This document shows, piece after piece, positions 35,668 through 44,274 of a stretch of 64,000 nucleotides of DNA (the first letter of the stretch is position 1; every line of letters begins with the position of its first letter). Position numbers and translations under genes: made by a program. This DNA is from CAZSHX01 sp964606895 (GTDB taxonomy: Bacteria; Bacteroidota; Ignavibacteria; Kapaibacteriales; UBA2268), in assembly GCA_964606895.1 (NCBI GenBank), contig CAZSHX010000010.1, positions 16,054 to 80,053 of the forward strand, written 5' to 3'. A model generated the notes under the pieces. It saw only the letters and a list, made by a program, of their open reading frames with translations. It had not been told where the DNA came from and did no database searches.

Positions 35668-38010
35668 ATGATTGGAAAAATTATTGCTTTTGCAGTTTTC
35701 ATATTGTCTCTTGTGGCTACCTATATCTATTTTGTGTCGTACAAAAAGCAGGATAACCCCGAAGTAAACAGTCAGAAAATGCTCGACAAAGCCGGAATAC
35801 TTTATTGGGCGATTTCGTTCGGTGTTATTTTTATAAGTGTTTTTCTGTTGTCCCTGATAATAGACCACAACTTTTCTTATACCTACATCTATAATTATTC
35901 TTCCCTTGAACTGCCGACTTCATTGCTAGTATCTTCTTTTTGGGCAGGTCAGGAAGGCTCGTTTCTACTTTGGGCTTTATTCTTTGTTATAATCGGTTTG
36001 TTTGTCAGACCTTATGCAAAAAAACACGGATATGAAGCTCTTGTAATGGGATTCTATTCCTTGATTCTTACTTTCCTGATGCTGTTGATAATTTTGAAGA
36101 GTCCATTTGATAATATAATGGAGACTTTCAAAGACCAGGCACTGCAACCCGGATTTATGCCTCAAAATGGTAGAGGTATGAACCCGATTCTTCAGAATTA
36201 CTGGATGGCTATTCACCCTCCAATTCTTTTTATCGGATATGCCTTGATGTCTGTTCCTTTTGTTTTTGCGGTTTCAGGATTAATTAAGCGAGACTTCACC
36301 GGATGGATAAAAGTTGCTACACCCTGGACATTACTTGCAACTGCTATACTCGGACTTGGGATAATGCTCGGTGGTTTTTGGGCTTACGAAACATTAGGCT
36401 GGGGCGGCTTTTGGGGCTGGGATCCTGTTGAAAATTCATCACTAATTCCATGGATATTAGCTGTTGCTTTGGTTCATACAATCATAGTGCAAAGAAAAAC
36501 CGGAGCACTATTAAAAACGAATTTCATACTTTCCATACTTGGTTTTATCTTTATAATTTATGCCACATTTCTAACAAGAAGCGGTGTTTTGAGCGAAACT
36601 TCGGTACATTCGTTTACCAAACCCGGTAATCTTGTATATGCAATTCTTGTAGCATTTCAAGTATCATTTGTACTTATTGGTGCTATTGTTCTGATTATAA
36701 GATTTAAAGATTTACCCAAAAGAGAAGGCGGCATGAAGCTTTCTTCCCGCGAAGCATTTTTGACAATCGGTTCGATTGTTATGCTTGCGAGTGCTGTTAT
36801 TATCTTTTTTGGAACAAGTTTTCCGTTGATAAGTGCAATAATGGGAACAAAACAGGCTTCCCCTCAAATAAAGTTTTATAATGATTCCAATCTTCCCATT
36901 GCTATTCTAATATTATTAACCAATGCTCTTTCGCTGTTTATGAACTGGCGTGAGACATCATGGAGTGTTTTATTTAAAAAGGTAATGTTGGCTTTTGGTT
37001 TAGCATTGGTTCTTTCAATTGGAACAATTTTCCTTGGTGTTAAAAATATTGCATATTTCCTTCTTGTTTTTGGTGCTTTCTTCACTTTGATAATCAACTT
37101 GGAGCTGACAATCAGAAATCTAATGAGGAATCCAAAAGGTATTGGGGCTTATATTTCTCACTTTGGATTTGCTATACTAATATTCGGAATTATCGGCTCC
37201 GGTATTTTTTCAGAATCCCAGAATATTCATCTTGCAAAAAATGAAACTAAATCAGCTTTTGGGTACAATTTTACTTTCACCGGAACAAAACAAATTGAAA
37301 AAGAGTTTAAAGACAGAGAAAAGTATCAGTATTTAATCAAAACTGAGAAAAACGGAAATATTGATTATATTAAGCCCATTATTTATATGTCTGATTTCAA
37401 CGAACGTCAGGAACCAATTTTCGAACCAGGTATCCAGACATATTGGCTTAGGGATATTTATCTTTCACCCAAAGGTGTTGAAAGAACAAATTCCGGTCCA
37501 ATTCTTAAACTTCGTAAAACTGAATCGGGAAACTGTCCGATTGATACGAATATGAAAATTGAGTTTACCGGATTCGACATGACTCATGCCCAGCAGGAAG
37601 ATAATCAGGGAGTAACTCTCGGAGCACTTGTTAATATCACTTACAATGGTAATGTTTTTGAAGATACTTTAATAACCAAACTTGATATGAGAACCTCAGA
37701 ATTCTCGCCGATTATGAGAGAAATAAAAGGAACAGGAATTTATGGGGGATTTGCTCATCTGATTAAAAGTTCAGAAAACATGGCAATGTCTCAGGCTCTT
37801 TTTGTATTCTCAAAAACCGCCCAACAACCCGAGCAGACAGTGAGTGAAGTCTTCATTTTTGAAGCTTCAGTTAAACCATTAATCAGTTTAGTTTGGTTAG
37901 GAGTTATTTTGGTAGTTGGCGGCTTTTTCTTTGCAATCGTAAAAAGCATGAAAAAAGTAGTGGTTGTTGAAAATATTGAAACTGAAAAAATCGAAATTCC
38001 AAACGAATAA
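35668..38010 (+). CDS. ccmF: Cytochrome c haem lyase CcmF
   Basis: An inner-membrane protein of about 780 residues that attaches haem to apocytochromes c on the periplasmic side, as part of CcmFH-type maturation. About 15 TM helices. The WWD haem-handling signature GWGGFWGWDPVENSSLIPW lies at about 245-263, with periplasmic His residues around VALVHTIIV. I chose ATG 35668 because TTTAGGAAATACT precedes it; ATG 35641 is nine codons earlier. The C-terminal periplasmic part is long (IKTEKNGN to TVSEVFIF). No ccmA-E/G/H genes are adjacent. It stands just before a locus with 40 c-haem motifs, which fits the need. Confidence 0.93.
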   Translation: MIGKIIAFAVFILSLVATYIYFVSYKKQDNPEVNSQKMLDKAGILYWAISFGVIFISVFLLSLIIDHNFSYTYIYNYSSLELPTSLLVSSFWAGQEGSFLLWALFFVIIGLFVRPYAKKHGYEALVMGFYSLILTFLMLLIILKSPFDNIMETFKDQALQPGFMPQNGRGMNPILQNYWMAIHPPILFIGYALMSVPFVFAVSGLIKRDFTGWIKVATPWTLLATAILGLGIMLGGFWAYETLGWGGFWGWDPVENSSLIPWILAVALVHTIIVQRKTGALLKTNFILSILGFIFIIYATFLTRSGVLSETSVHSFTKPGNLVYAILVAFQVSFVLIGAIVLIIRFKDLPKREGGMKLSSREAFLTIGSIVMLASAVIIFFGTSFPLISAIMGTKQASPQIKFYNDSNLPIAILILLTNALSLFMNWRETSWSVLFKKVMLAFGLALVLSIGTIFLGVKNIAYFLLVFGAFFTLIINLELTIRNLMRNPKGIGAYISHFGFAILIFGIIGSGIFSESQNIHLAKNETKSAFGYNFTFTGTKQIEKEFKDREKYQYLIKTEKNGNIDYIKPIIYMSDFNERQEPIFEPGIQTYWLRDIYLSPKGVERTNSGPILKLRKTESGNCPIDTNMKIEFTGFDMTHAQQEDNQGVTLGALVNITYNGNVFEDTLITKLDMRTSEFSPIMREIKGTGIYGGFAHLIKSSENMAMSQALFVFSKTAQQPEQTVSEVFIFEASVKPLISLVWLGVILVVGGFFFAIVKSMKKVVVVENIETEKIEIPNE

Positions 38011-38113
38011 ATTTTTTTTCTAAAGAAGTTTCTAAGTTTAAAATTAATTTCTCATTGTTGAGAAATCGTACAAAGTAAGATTATTATTGAATTCCATGAA
38101 TCTTACAAATCAA

Positions 38114-38150
38114 AATTCCGAAGTTAGTAACAGCTTCGGAATTATTTTTT
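38114..38150 (+). terminator. Rho-independent terminator after ccmF
   Basis: AATTCCGAAG (38114-38123) pairs with CTTCGGAATT (38134-38143); ATTTTTT follows. It lies about 100 bases after the ccmF stop. Confidence 0.8.
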
Positions 38151-38249
38151 GGTTAAAAAACATTTAATTATTTATGCAACAAATATATTGCAATTCCATT
38201 CTTTATAGATGTCAAATCGTTCTAATATAAAAATTTCGTATTTGAAAAT

Positions 38250-38281
38250 TTGCATTAGAAAATAAATATTATTAACTTTGT
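38250..38281 (+). promoter_or_regulatory. Bacteroidota-type promoter of the cytochrome-porin gene
   Basis: TTTG (38250-38253), a 20-base spacer and TAACTTTG (38274-38281) match the consensus TTTG-N19/20-TAnnTTTG. Its start site would leave a leader of about 130 bases before the porin ATG. Together with the terminator upstream it makes porin plus Rieske a separate unit from ccmF. Confidence 0.6.
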
Positions 38282-38416
38282 TTGATAATCTTTAGTAAAG
38301 GATTAAGGGAAATTAATTATTGTGTTATTTGAGAATATTTTTTATTAATAGATTCTATCGTTTTATTTGCAGATAATAATTTCCGTTTTAGATTAAATCA
38401 ACAAAGGAGAGATTGT

Positions 38417-39694
38417 ATGAAAAAATTAATTGTACTGCTTATTGTGTTCTCATTTTTCTCGTATGAAGGATATTCAAGAGCCCAGTATTCAATACTCCAG
38501 GCTTTTGGAATGAAATGTCAGAATTGCCATTTCAACGTACAGGGAGGTGGAGTCCGAAATAACGCCGGCTGGGGGTCACGAAAAGACATCGCACTCTATA
38601 ATCCAAGCTGGCTGAGCAAAGGTTATGATAAAGTTATTCCATCGAATACTTTTATCAATGATATATTTAATGTCGGTCTTGATTTCCGTTATCAAAATGC
38701 AAAATGGCCCGGTTCTCCTACTATTACAGGTAAAACTGATGATGGTGGTACGATTAAAACTATCAAAACTGAGCGTGAAAGCATGGTAATGCAATTATCT
38801 CCCTACTTGGTTGCTACACCACTCAAATGGCTATCATTTGAAGGATTTTATAATCTGGCTTATGAAATTGAAAAAACAAAAAGATATCCCGGACAAAAAG
38901 CCGGAGCGTGGAGTTTGAATTTCCGCCCTTCAGAAAGTTTGCCCTATCTTCGTGTTGGAAATTTCCAACCTACTTTGGGAACAAAATATGATGACCATAC
39001 CTTATTAATTCACCGTATTGCCGCAGGAACTCAGTATGCACGACCAATCAAACCCGATGATTATGCCGAATGGGGTGCTCAGCTCGATTACGAAAGCATC
39101 AGCTGGCTTGGTTTGTCTCTTGGTGCATTCCAATCAAAAAGTTTAGGAACTTATACAGTTGCTGATTTTGCCGGAAAGAACCATCCTCTTGTTAATACCG
39201 ACAGAGCATCTATGGTAGCACGCGTTGCCTTCTATCCTAATATTGGCAAAGGCTTCAATACATTTTTCGGTGGTATGATGCTTTATAATGGTCCAATGGG
39301 TAAAAGTACCGATATTAATGACACCTATTTTTCATTTTCTGACCTGTTTTTCCATATTGGTTTAGGTGATAAATTTGCAATTATGACTGAATATGTTTCA
39401 ACTCATAAACATTTCATGAGAACAACAGATAACTTTCTGGTAGAATTTGATTATTTGCTGATGGATGCACTTAATGTATTCGTCAGAGCAGAAAGGGCTA
39501 CCACTTCAACAAGGAAATATGACGAAAACAGAGACTATCAAAGACCGATTGTAGCAACTAATCAGTTTGTTTTCGGTGCACATATTTTTCCTCTGCCTTA
39601 TATTGATATTCTTCCTGAATACAGAATTTACAGAAGCGAAGAATTGCAGGGAGCTCAGCAGTCATTTGCCATTCAGTTACATGTGTTCTATTAA
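38417..39694 (+). CDS. Single-haem cytochrome-porin fusion (Cyc2-like topology)
   Basis: A 425-residue outer-membrane protein. After the signal peptide (LIVLLIVFSFFSYEGYS) the mature N-terminus carries one c-haem motif, GMKCQNCHFNVQGGG (CxxCH at about 34-38). The remaining 380 residues look like a beta-barrel of about 16 strands: alternating aromatic strands, Gly/Asn/Asp turns and a terminal aromatic (LHVFY). This is the topology of Cyc2, the iron-oxidiser cytochrome-porin, but the Cyc2 signature around the haem (AxPxFAR...) is not seen, so it may be a separate family. AGGAGAG precedes the ATG. It could carry electrons through the outer membrane to or from the multihaem cytochromes encoded just downstream. 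The iron-oxidation role itself cannot be claimed. Confidence 0.7.
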   Translation: MKKLIVLLIVFSFFSYEGYSRAQYSILQAFGMKCQNCHFNVQGGGVRNNAGWGSRKDIALYNPSWLSKGYDKVIPSNTFINDIFNVGLDFRYQNAKWPGSPTITGKTDDGGTIKTIKTERESMVMQLSPYLVATPLKWLSFEGFYNLAYEIEKTKRYPGQKAGAWSLNFRPSESLPYLRVGNFQPTLGTKYDDHTLLIHRIAAGTQYARPIKPDDYAEWGAQLDYESISWLGLSLGAFQSKSLGTYTVADFAGKNHPLVNTDRASMVARVAFYPNIGKGFNTFFGGMMLYNGPMGKSTDINDTYFSFSDLFFHIGLGDKFAIMTEYVSTHKHFMRTTDNFLVEFDYLLMDALNVFVRAERATTSTRKYDENRDYQRPIVATNQFVFGAHIFPLPYIDILPEYRIYRSEELQGAQQSFAIQLHVFY

Positions 39695-39726
39695 TAAATT
39701 ATTTGAGAATTAAAAGGTTAATTACT

Positions 39727-40215
39727 ATGGAAAAAATTATAAACAATGAGAATAGAAGAGACTTCCTGAAAAAAGCGGGATTCATGATCGGGGTTGGAAT
39801 TTGTGCAGGTTCGGTATCTACAATTCTTACTTCATGTGAAAAAGACCAGTCTATTATCATTCCGCCTCCTCAGGCTTACAGCTTAAGTTTAGCTCCTTTC
39901 CCCAAACTTGCTACTGCAGGTGGAATTGAAAAAGTGGTCATAAGCGGAAAAAACAACAATAAACCGTTTATTATTAAAAGAATAGACCAAACAACTTTTG
40001 TTGTTCACGATTCTATTTGTCCTCATCAGGGATGTGAGGTTGACTTACCCACAACTCCTACAAGCGGTATGGATTGTCCCTGTCATCATGTCGTTTTTTC
40101 ACCTGATGACGGGTCAGTAATGAAAAACCCGATATCTTGGGCAAGCCAGCCATTACCGAGTTTTAAAGTTCAACAATTTGATTCGGGAAATAACATACTA
40201 AAAATCGAAATATAA
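39727..40215 (+). CDS. Rieske [2Fe-2S] protein
   Basis: A 162-residue protein; ATG at 39727 chosen over a TTG at 39703. The N-terminus has a twin-arginine-type signal (NRRDFLKKAGFMIGVGICAG) followed by ILTSCEKDQ, a possible lipobox. The cluster ligands are in CPHQGCEVDLP (C-x-H) and CPCHHVVFSPDDG (C-x-x-H). It is exported after folding and sits at the membrane on the periplasmic side. No cytochrome b of the bc1 type is adjacent, so it is not an obvious complex III subunit; it may hand electrons between the barrel cytochrome and a membrane quinol enzyme. It lies 32 bases after the porin. Confidence 0.9.
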   Translation: MEKIINNENRRDFLKKAGFMIGVGICAGSVSTILTSCEKDQSIIIPPPQAYSLSLAPFPKLATAGGIEKVVISGKNNNKPFIIKRIDQTTFVVHDSICPHQGCEVDLPTTPTSGMDCPCHHVVFSPDDGSVMKNPISWASQPLPSFKVQQFDSGNNILKIEI

Positions 40216-40237
40216 ACTTGAATTTTAATTAATTTAG

Positions 40238-40267
40238 AAAAAAGCCGGATAAACACCGGCTTTTTTT
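40238..40267 (+). terminator. Terminator after the Rieske gene
   Basis: AAAAAAGCCGG (40238-40248), loop of seven, CCGGCTTTTTTT (40256-40267). The symmetric A and T runs suggest function on either strand. The remaining 280 bases up to the 13-haem gene are AT-rich (promoter not clear) and hold no gene. Confidence 0.85.
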
Positions 40268-40550
40268 AATATCAGCAAAAAGTTCAAAATTAGACACACC
40301 TAAATTATAAATTAGTTTAATAATCTTATATGTTTAGTCAATCCATAAAATAATTAATTGATTAAATTAACTATTATAAAGCTTAAACTGCTATTATTTA
40401 AAACATAGTTTTTACAATTCTCTAAAATATTATCATACTAATTGATTTCGGTTTTTTTTATTAAGCAATAATCGTTAATTTCCTTTTTACTAAATAAATA
40501 AATTAAATAAAGTATTATTTTGAATCAATACTTTAATTTGAACAGGAAAT

Positions 40551-42056
40551 ATGTTTAAAAATTTGAATAAAAGAGACATGAAATCAGAACCTTTTTCTTC
40601 AACAAAAGCAATAACCCGAGGATTCGGCGTAATCTTGATTGTTCTTTTCTTGATGTTATCGCGGGGTTATTCTCAGACAAACGACCAATGTATGGATTGT
40701 CACTCTGACCCTACAATCAGCACGACCAGAAACGGGAAAAATGTATCTTTAACTGTCAAGAAGTTTACTTTGGCACGCTCACCGCATGCTAAATTGAAAT
40801 GTGTCCAGTGTCATATTGGTTTTAATCCTGATGACCTTCCCCACATGAAGAAGATTGAACCTGTTAAGTGTTCCGGTTGTCATACCGACGCTCCAAAAAA
40901 GCATCCTTTTCATCCCATGATGAAAGTTACAACAGGTACAGAAACAAATGTTGTCTCTAACTGTAAAGGGTGCCATGGCAAACATGATATTGTTTCACCA
41001 AAAGAACCAAAATCTAAATTTCATTTTACAAATCTAACTGAAGCATGCGGAAATTGCCATAAGAAAGAAAAGGAACAGCATCTTCAGTCAGGGCACTATT
41101 TTGCATATACCAAAAATAATCCTAAAGTTCCAACTTGCCTTTACTGCCATTCCAAACCAATTACTCCGTATTATCAACCTGACTTGGGAATGCTTAAAAA
41201 AGCACAAATAGAACTTTGCCTAAGTTGCCATTTGAATAATCCAAGTGTTGAAAGCAAGTTTGCCAAAACATTATTGAATTTTGAAAAGAGTGTACACGGT
41301 GCGGCAATTATGAAAGGCAAAAGCGGTGCGGCAGGTTGTGTTGATTGTCACGGAGTACATGATTTAACCAAAACCACTAATCCGAATTCGAGAATTAATC
41401 ATAAGAATGTTCCGAATGTTTGCGGTAAGTGTCACGTATCAATTGCACAGGAATATAAGAGCAGTATTCACGGAGTTGCATTAGCAAAAGGTTCTGTTGA
41501 TGTTCCTGCCTGCACTTATTGTCATGGTGAGCATAACATTCTTCCATTGCCGGATGTACCCCCAAGAGTGTTTCAGGAAACACATATAAAGAAAAGTACC
41601 CTTGTTCGAAATAAAATGGTGTTTTGCGTTGTTTGCCATGCCGACGAAGCAATGATGGCTAAATATAAAATTGCTACTATTGCAAAGGCTCATGACTGGA
41701 TGCCCAACGCTCAAACACATTGGGAAACAGTCAGATGTGTGGATTGCCATTCGTCCTACACTCCGCCGAATCTCTCTCATAACATTTTACCACCGGAAAA
41801 AACCATAAAGAAATGCGATGAGTGCCACGGTCAGAACTCTGTTCTAATGTCGAAATTATATAAACATGAAAAACAGCAGTCTCGCGAGAAATTTGGTTTT
41901 ATCAACGGAACATTACTTAGTGATGCTTATGTAATCGGAACAACACGTAACCTTTTCCTTGATACAGTAAGCGTATTTATTTTTGGTTTGGTTATAGCCG
42001 GATTATTTTTACACGGATTTATGAGATGGTACTTTAACAGAGGAGGAAAGAAATGA
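40551..42056 (+). CDS. 13-haem membrane-anchored cytochrome c
   Basis: A 501-residue protein. An N-terminal TM/signal (ITRGFGVILIVLFLMLSRG) leads to 13 CxxCH motifs: CMDCH, CVQCH, CSGCH, CKGCH, CGNCH, CLYCH, CLSCH, CVDCH, CGKCH, CTYCH, CVVCH, CVDCH, CDECH, with many lone His available as distal ligands. A TM follows near the C-terminus (VSVFIFGLVIAGLFLHGFM), ending in RWYFNRGGKK. The first 60 mature residues (QCMDCHSDP, VSLTVKKF, CVQCHIGFNPDDLPH) are repeated almost exactly in the 19-haem protein two genes on. AGGA precedes the ATG. Its stop overlaps the next gene by four bases. It probably passes electrons across the periplasm. Confidence 0.9.
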   Translation: MFKNLNKRDMKSEPFSSTKAITRGFGVILIVLFLMLSRGYSQTNDQCMDCHSDPTISTTRNGKNVSLTVKKFTLARSPHAKLKCVQCHIGFNPDDLPHMKKIEPVKCSGCHTDAPKKHPFHPMMKVTTGTETNVVSNCKGCHGKHDIVSPKEPKSKFHFTNLTEACGNCHKKEKEQHLQSGHYFAYTKNNPKVPTCLYCHSKPITPYYQPDLGMLKKAQIELCLSCHLNNPSVESKFAKTLLNFEKSVHGAAIMKGKSGAAGCVDCHGVHDLTKTTNPNSRINHKNVPNVCGKCHVSIAQEYKSSIHGVALAKGSVDVPACTYCHGEHNILPLPDVPPRVFQETHIKKSTLVRNKMVFCVVCHADEAMMAKYKIATIAKAHDWMPNAQTHWETVRCVDCHSSYTPPNLSHNILPPEKTIKKCDECHGQNSVLMSKLYKHEKQQSREKFGFINGTLLSDAYVIGTTRNLFLDTVSVFIFGLVIAGLFLHGFMRWYFNRGGKK

Positions 42057-44218
42057 AAAAAATATATTTATACCCGCTTTGGCTGAGACTTTGGCACTGG
42101 TTTAATGCTTTATTGTTTTTGGTATTGATTTTATCAGGCATCAGTTTGCACTATAGCGATAAAAATGCACTGATTGTACCATTTGATGTTTCAATTTCAT
42201 CTCATAACATCAGCGGAATTTTACTTTCGTTTATTTATCTTTTCTATATCATTTTCAACATATCCACCGGGAATATAAAACATTATATTCCTCAGTTAAA
42301 AGGATTCTACAAGAAATTACTGATTCAGGCAAAATATTATATGCTTGGAATCTTTAATAACGAACCTCATCCTTTCCATTCCAGCGAAAAGAACAAATTC
42401 AATCCAATGCAGCAGGTAACTTATGCAACAATAATGTTTGTTCTGATGCCCGGAATTATTATTTCTGGTTGGTTAATGCTATTTCCTGAAATTGCTCCGA
42501 ATGAAATCTTCTCTATGGGTGGTGTTTGGCCTATGGCTATCCTGCATATCATTCTCGGTTTCTTTCTTAGTGTTTTTATGTTGGGACACATCTATCTTGC
42601 CTCAACCGGCAAAACAGTAGGAGAACTGCTAACATCAATGCTAAACGGCTGGCATTTGCATGAAGAGGACGAAGTTGAAATTTCTCAGGAAACTTTGCAG
42701 GCTTACAAACCATTCAAAAAGAAGTTATTACCAGTTGTGTTTTATAATCCATTAACAATGACCGGTTCTTTGATTTCTTTGATTAGTATGGTTTTAATTC
42801 TTTTCCTGATGATGCTGGAGTTCTTCTCCGACAATACAAAAGCATATATTGGTATTATTACATTTGTTGTTCTACCATCTCTTTTGATGTTTGGAATAAT
42901 CCTGATAATTTTTGGTGCTTTTAAAGAAAATCGCAGGCTACTTCAAAAGGAATCATCTGAGAAAAAACTGCCGATTATTGACCTTAACAATGCTAAACAT
43001 CAGGTTGCTATCATATTTTTTACAGTCGGTTCTGTAATTCTAATTACTTTCTCGATTATTGGAAGTTTCAAAGCTTATGAATACACCGATTCGGATGATT
43101 TCTGCGGAAATATATGCCATCAGGTTATGGAGCCTGAATATACAGCCTACCAAGCTTCTCCGCATTCAAGAGTTGGTTGTGTGAAGTGCCATATTGGTTC
43201 CGGAGCAGATTGGTTTGTAAAGGCAAAAATTTCCGGTTTATATCAGGTATATTCAGTATTTATGCATAAATTCAGCCGTCCGATTCCGACTCCTGTCGAA
43301 AATCTGCGTCCTGCCGCACAAACTTGCGAACAGTGCCATTGGCCCAAACATTTTTATAGTGAAAAGAAAATTAACCTGGATTTTTATACTTCTGATGAAA
43401 ATAATACTGAGTATCAGGTTACAATGAATATAAAAACCGGAGGCGGTTCCAGCGAACTCGGAAACAGTACAGGTATTCACTACAGTATGAACATTTCGAA
43501 TGAAATCACTTATCTTGCTACTGATAGGGAAAGAATGGTAATACCCTGGGTTAAGGCAAGAAATCGCGAAACAGGTAAAGAAACAATTTACCGTTCAACT
43601 GAAGCCAAGTTTTCTGATGATTTATTAAAGCCCCAGAATCTTAGGATTATGGATTGTATTGACTGCCACAACAGACCTTCTCACATTTACCATCAGCCTA
43701 ACAGAACTGTAAATACATATATGTCATTAAATAAAATTGACAAAACTCTTCCTTATATTAAGAACCTTTCTGTTCAGGCAATGGAAGGTCATGCAAACAG
43801 TACAGAAACTGCTTACAAAGACATGAGAGCTTTTATATTAGAGTTCTATGCCGCCAGTTACCCTGATGTTCTAAAAAATAAAAAAGTTGAGATTGAGAAG
43901 AGCATTGGTGCGGTTTATGATATTTACAAAAGGAATTATTTCCCTTATATGGGTGCAAACTGGAAAAGATATCCTAATAATATCGGGCACATGTACAGTG
44001 CCGGATGCTACAGATGCCATGACGGCAAGCATGTCAGCCCTGAAGGCAAAGTAATTTCAAAGGATTGTAATGTATGCCATGCTGTGGCATCTCAAAAAGC
44101 TCCGGGCTTTACCAATACGGCTAATAATTATGGAGAGATTAATTTCATCCATCCGGGTGGTATTGACAAATTGATTAAGGTCAAAAACTGTCCTGAATGT
44201 CATGGTGTCAAAAAATAG
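42053..44218 (+). CDS. b561-like and NapC-like fused multihaem membrane cytochrome
   Basis: A 721-residue protein. Residues 1-190 hold four TM helices of the b561/FdnI-HydC type with candidate haem-b His (RLWHWFNALL, SISSHNISG, ILHIILGF, LGHIYLAS). Three further TM helices lie at about 220-345. The periplasmic part has one CxxxCH motif, FCGNICHQVMEPEY (about 352), then CVKCH, CEQCH, CIDCH, CYRCH, CNVCH and CPECH, the first segment in NapC/NirT style (QASPHSRVGCVKCHIG, CEQCHWPKHFY). It may oxidise or reduce quinol and link to the soluble haems of its neighbours. Start overlaps the 13-haem stop (ATGA). Confidence 0.85.
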   Translation: MKKIYLYPLWLRLWHWFNALLFLVLILSGISLHYSDKNALIVPFDVSISSHNISGILLSFIYLFYIIFNISTGNIKHYIPQLKGFYKKLLIQAKYYMLGIFNNEPHPFHSSEKNKFNPMQQVTYATIMFVLMPGIIISGWLMLFPEIAPNEIFSMGGVWPMAILHIILGFFLSVFMLGHIYLASTGKTVGELLTSMLNGWHLHEEDEVEISQETLQAYKPFKKKLLPVVFYNPLTMTGSLISLISMVLILFLMMLEFFSDNTKAYIGIITFVVLPSLLMFGIILIIFGAFKENRRLLQKESSEKKLPIIDLNNAKHQVAIIFFTVGSVILITFSIIGSFKAYEYTDSDDFCGNICHQVMEPEYTAYQASPHSRVGCVKCHIGSGADWFVKAKISGLYQVYSVFMHKFSRPIPTPVENLRPAAQTCEQCHWPKHFYSEKKINLDFYTSDENNTEYQVTMNIKTGGGSSELGNSTGIHYSMNISNEITYLATDRERMVIPWVKARNRETGKETIYRSTEAKFSDDLLKPQNLRIMDCIDCHNRPSHIYHQPNRTVNTYMSLNKIDKTLPYIKNLSVQAMEGHANSTETAYKDMRAFILEFYAASYPDVLKNKKVEIEKSIGAVYDIYKRNYFPYMGANWKRYPNNIGHMYSAGCYRCHDGKHVSPEGKVISKDCNVCHAVASQKAPGFTNTANNYGEINFIHPGGIDKLIKVKNCPECHGVKK

Positions 44219-44274
44219 TAATTGATTTGAATCTCAATTAAAAAAATATTAATATAAAATAAAGACTTGATGTT

